Of a stretch of 64,000 nt of DNA, positions 60,839 to 64,000 are shown piece after piece. The DNA lies in the NCBI GenBank assembly GCA_015501055.1, contig JADNYV010000033.1:230495-294494 (forward strand), written 5' to 3'. The notes beneath the pieces were generated by a model. That model was not told the DNA's origin. It did no database searches and was given only the letters and a program-made list of their open reading frames with translations. The stretch is from Mucidula mucida (Eukaryota; Basidiomycota; Agaricomycetes; Agaricales; Physalacriaceae). A program made the translations under genes and the position numbers. Within the stretch, counting starts at the first letter, position 1, and the number at the start of each line of letters is the position of its first letter.

Positions 60839-61370
60839 CTAGGTTTCCTCCAGCTTTTGAGAGACGATTCTGGGTTCTTGATTCAGCATGACACTGGTCA
60901 CCTGCGGATCAAACTGAGAGTACAAAGCGGAAACAATGTTTCCCCTCTTCTTATTTGGGCCTTGTTCGTCAACTGGAAGAACAAGGTGCTTCTGCTTTGA
61001 ATCGATTCTAAGCGAATGACTATCACTACTATATTGGACGTCGTCCGCGGCTTGCATTGATTGCGTACGTAGATGATACGAGTCTTCGAGCCATCTTCTG
61101 ATACTTCGCCAGCGATGAAACAATAATGGTGGGTAACAAGATTGTGGCGTCAAGGTCGGAAGTATTTGCTAAATGCGTAAAGGAGGTAGGGTCCCATCGT
61201 GGAAAGCCCCCACTTGTGGGCAATTCTGGCAAGTAGCACGCAGTGAAAGTCCACCATGAAATGGTCAGCGGCCGGATATGACAGGCTGTATCCGGGACAC
61301 ACGAGATCTGACAGCTCGGACCTATCCATACCAGCCCTATCGCTTTTCCTCTCGCGCACACTGCAGTCAA
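60839..61370 (-). CDS. Unidentified protein fragment with a Lys/Glu-rich C-terminus
   Basis: A minus-strand frame from about 61153 to 60839 encodes FHRWRSIRRWLEDSYHLRTQ and a hydrophilic tail (NKKRGNIVSALYSQFDPQVT) ending QKLEET. Upstream, an overlapping frame holds DLDATILLPTIIVSSLAKYQ, which could belong to a membrane segment. No consistent splice between the two was found and no domain is recognised. It may be a decayed gene or the 3' end of one with missing bases. Confidence 0.3.
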
Positions 61371-62010
61371 CTTATTTTCCTATGGAACTCTGAGAGGGAG
61401 CATCACATGACCATTGCAGCCAAACGGAACTAAACTTCACCCTGAACCAAACTGATATCCTTGCGACGCCACCATCTTCAGATCATCCGCCCGACTTGTA
61501 TAAGTGGCCTAACGCTTGCCTCTTCTCTCAGGATGACGCTTCGCAGCATAGCACTGCGATGCGATCTGCACCGATGTGTACCACCTGTACAGAGCGAGTT
61601 ATCTCGGATAAGTACAAAATCGATTCGGACTCTATCCACTCAGATACTCGAGGCACGCGGAAGGTCTCCACATTTTGTGCTCTCCCGGCAGTCGCCGATT
61701 GCCTTGTGGCCAGTTTTCCCCTCGGCGCGGATGGGAAACGGAAGGAATCCATTCGTATCGCATATGGACCAACAATTATAGCTATCGCTATATGTAATAG
61801 ATGCGTGCATCACGTCGCGGACACTGATGGGGATGCATAGGGACATGTCCAACTCTGGTAGTGGCTTGGAATCTGCCTGTTAATCTGCTATCACGTCGCC
61901 TACAATTTCAGGTCCGTCCAGGGACTCCTCGTGGATATAAACGGCGCGGATGCATAGACGCCCGTGTTCCAGTTTCCCTCTTCCCGCTGCCTGGTTTCCC
62001 CACTCCCACA
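61371..62010. other. Upstream region of the GPCR gene, nothing recognised
   Basis: Short overlapping frames on both strands have no domain. The last ~100 bases before 62011 are C/T-rich (TTTCCCTCTTCCCGCTGCC), a common feature of fungal core promoters and 5' leaders. Confidence 0.4.
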
Positions 62011-63831
62011 ATGTCCACCGCTGGTGGTGAGACCGTGGACACTCCTTTCGACTTCGACGTTCGTCTCGGTATCGTGTTCATCATCGAATTCGCTAGTCTA
62101 TCTGCTATTGCGGTAGCTTCACTGTTGGTTTATATCGCGGTATGTTATTTCATTTCCGAACAAACGTGAACTCTTACATGGCCCGTTGTACTTAGTACTC
62201 TGCTGTCGCTGTCCGAAGAGGCGCATCTCGGTCATGGAAAGTGTCGACGCACATACACTATTACTTTGTCAATCTCTTGGTGTCCGATTTGATACAAGCG
62301 ATCGGTGGGTCTGTCACACGAGCTGTCGCGTGCGTTACCTCATTGCGTACTAGGCGGGATTATGGACGTTCAATGGGTCATCGATGCTGTAAGTCAATGC
62401 ACACTAAAAATACATTTGAAGTAATCCGATGATCCAGCGAGTCACAGAGAATACCCTTTGCACGGTTCAAGGTAACTTTCATATGCCAGCGTTCCGACAG
62501 AAACGCCAATAAGATGTGTAGGGATATTCAAGCAAATGGGTGACGTTGGTGTGGCGCTGTCGTACGTCGGCATGAAGTCTTACATTTGCGCTGACTCCAA
62601 TTCAAAATCACAGGACCATGGTATGGTGTTCCCATCTCGTGCCACAAAGCTTCGTTGACTAATCTATTTTGAAAAAGTCTATTGCGTTGCACACTCTCTT
62701 CGTGCTTGTGTTTCGGTGGCATTCATCGCCCAAGTCAGCGCTTGTAGTCATCGCTGGCATTTGGATCTTTATTGCTCTCATTGTCGGAATCAGCATGGCA
62801 ACTCATAAGGGACAGGACTACTATGGCAATACACAGTACTGTCAGTCCCTTTTTGAACGCTTCGAACCGCAGTAAACATCTTTCAGGGTGTTGGATAACA
62901 GAGGACTTTGCCACCCAGCGAATCGCACTGGAATACCTCTGGCTTTGGGTGGCGGCATTTGGCAATATCATATGCTATTTCTTCATAGCTTTGGTTATCA
63001 AAGGTGCACACACACACCGAGATCTATGGGCCCATGTTGATATCCTTTGCCCCAGGTTACATTCTAGTTGACGCTGGAAGAATTCGCCGTCGTCGTCGCT
63101 CGGACCCCAACCTCGATGCCTTGAGTGCATCTATGAGCCGCTCAAGCGCCATTGCGATGCAGATGATGTTGTAAGTTAATCATTCATGTCCACATGTATC
63201 TGCTGATTCTCATCTTGCCAGCTATCCGGCAGTCTACCTCATTGCAGTCTTTCCCATGTCTGCTGTTCGGTGGTTAGCCTTCTCCGGCGTGGAAGTGCCC
63301 TTCGCAGCAACGGCCGTCGCCAGCGTCTTGTTCTCTTCGTCGGGTCTCTTGAACGTCCTGCTCTTCTCTCTTACGAGACCAGGATTAGTACCGAATCGCA
63401 ATCCCGTTACCTCAGCCCACGAAATGGACAATGGATCCGCATTATCCTCTCACTGCCAGTGTTGTCAGCGCAGGAACTCTGGCCCATCCTCCGTCGCCTC
63501 CCCCCGGACGCCAGAGCATGTCTATGACGGGCTCGGCGACTGGAAGCACTATCCTGTAACGAATTCTAGAGGCGAAGTGTCACCTCAGTTACCCACTCCC
63601 CACCTAGTTCCCCAAGATCTAATGCACGGTTCGTCACATAATGTTTACGTTGTTGTTTACCCATCTGTATCTATGTTTGATTCTGAATGCGAAGTTCTTG
63701 TATTTGCACTACAGTCTACCGACGGCCCCAGGGGGGCGTCGATCTCTTTGCTACACAGTCATACTTCCGCCGCGGCCATAGCATCAAGATATCGTCATAT
63801 AACGTCGGTGCTTGGTCCGCTGTGGTGGTGA
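62011..63831 (+). CDS. Seven-helix G-protein-coupled receptor, cAMP-receptor/Git3-like
   Basis: Ten exons (62011-62139, 62196-62304, 62354-62388, 62438-62471, 62522-62561, 62614-62620, 62678-62840, 62887-63003, 63056-63170, 63222-63831) join in frame to 452 residues. Helices: RLGIVFIIEFASLSAIAVAS; HYYFVNLLVSDLIQAIGGIM; FKQMGDVGVALSTMSIALHT; SALVVIAGIWIFIALIVGIS; ALEYLWLWVAAFGNIICYFF; FYPAVYLIAVFPMSAVRWLA; a seventh hydrophobic stretch ends LLFSLTRPGLVP. Disulfide candidates are the Cys in ENTLCTVQG and in QYWCWITED. The third loop is Arg-rich (RIRRRRRSD) and the tail is long, Ser/Pro-rich and hydrophilic. Basidiomycete members are candidate nutrient or cAMP-type receptors of the plasma membrane; the ligand is unknown. 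Confidence 0.85.
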
Positions 63832-63930
63832 AATCATCGTGTTTCCGCACCACGCTGCTGATCATGTTACTTTTCAGGACGCGATTATACATCCGCGCGC
63901 ACTTCGTCTTGGCAGCATAGCGTGTATCAG

Positions 63931-63957
63931 GAACGAGAACGAGAACGAGAACGCGAC
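63931..63957. repeat. Short (GAACGA)n repeat
   Basis: Four near-perfect copies of a GAACGA hexamer lie downstream of the GPCR gene. This is a simple-sequence repeat with no evident function. Confidence 0.7.
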
Positions 63958-64000
63958 TCAAATTGCTTGGATACACGTGCGTGGTGCTTGAAACCTCTAT

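Noticed and set aside
1..64000. CRISPR arrays, bacterial operons, ribosome binding sites
   Set aside because: The window is eukaryotic with spliced genes; no regularly spaced direct repeats were seen.

Overview
The window is nuclear DNA of a filamentous basidiomycete, most likely an Agaricomycete. Genes sit close together on both strands and carry many 45-60 nt GT..AG introns. The gene content is that of mushroom-forming fungi: F-box/LRR proteins with the PxELL...VCxxWR layout, DUF6535 membrane proteins, a slime-mould-cAMP-receptor-like GPCR, and fungal ATG9, DUF1776 and IRS4-type genes. I see no rRNA, tRNA or CRISPR array.

Layout. 1-0.46 kb: 3' end of an unidentified membrane-protein gene. 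1.2-4.5 kb: a broken quinone-oxidoreductase-like gene and an F-box gene, both minus strand; this block is repeated in the same orientation at 45.1-48.3 kb. 5.2-7.0 kb: an unidentified Pro/Thr-rich protein with membrane segments. 7.3-7.8 kb: TFIIA gamma in small exons. 8.0-10.4 kb: an F-box-like protein. 10.5-16.7 kb: two DUF3445 (heme-dependent oxidative N-demethylase-like) genes and a Rieske non-heme iron oxygenase, which may form an N-methyl-amine catabolic cluster. 17-27.8 kb: DUF1776, a small coiled-coil gene, an MCT-like MFS transporter, an EH-domain IRS4-like protein, an SMP-30 lactonase-like protein and an ABCF ATPase. 28.0-33.6 kb: divergent 2-isopropylmalate synthase (with an apparently duplicated C-terminal region) and cytosolic glutamyl-tRNA synthetase. 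34.1-42.2 kb: two tandem DUF6535 genes with a 310-bp hAT-like MITE between them. 42.5-43.0 kb: aldehyde dehydrogenase relic. 45.1-49.2 kb: second copy of the duplicated block, followed by a glutamyl-tRNA synthetase 3' relic. 49.6-50.6 kb: TLC-domain protein. 50.8-55.1 kb: tandem F-box/LRR paralogues. 55.1-60.5 kb: OB-fold (shieldin-2-like) protein, ribosomal protein eS12, ATG9. 62.0-63.8 kb: GPCR with ten exons, one only 7 nt long.

Most genes are unrelated housekeeping units. The Rieske/DUF3445 trio is the only group that looks like one pathway. Many genes (GluRS, LeuA, both oxidoreductase copies, both DUF6535 genes, several F-box genes) show isolated one-base losses that break frame although the surrounding protein is well conserved. 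This pattern, mostly deletions and also hitting an essential tRNA synthetase, suggests consensus indel errors in the assembly at least as much as real pseudogenes. Exon coordinates below come from reading splice signals by eye.
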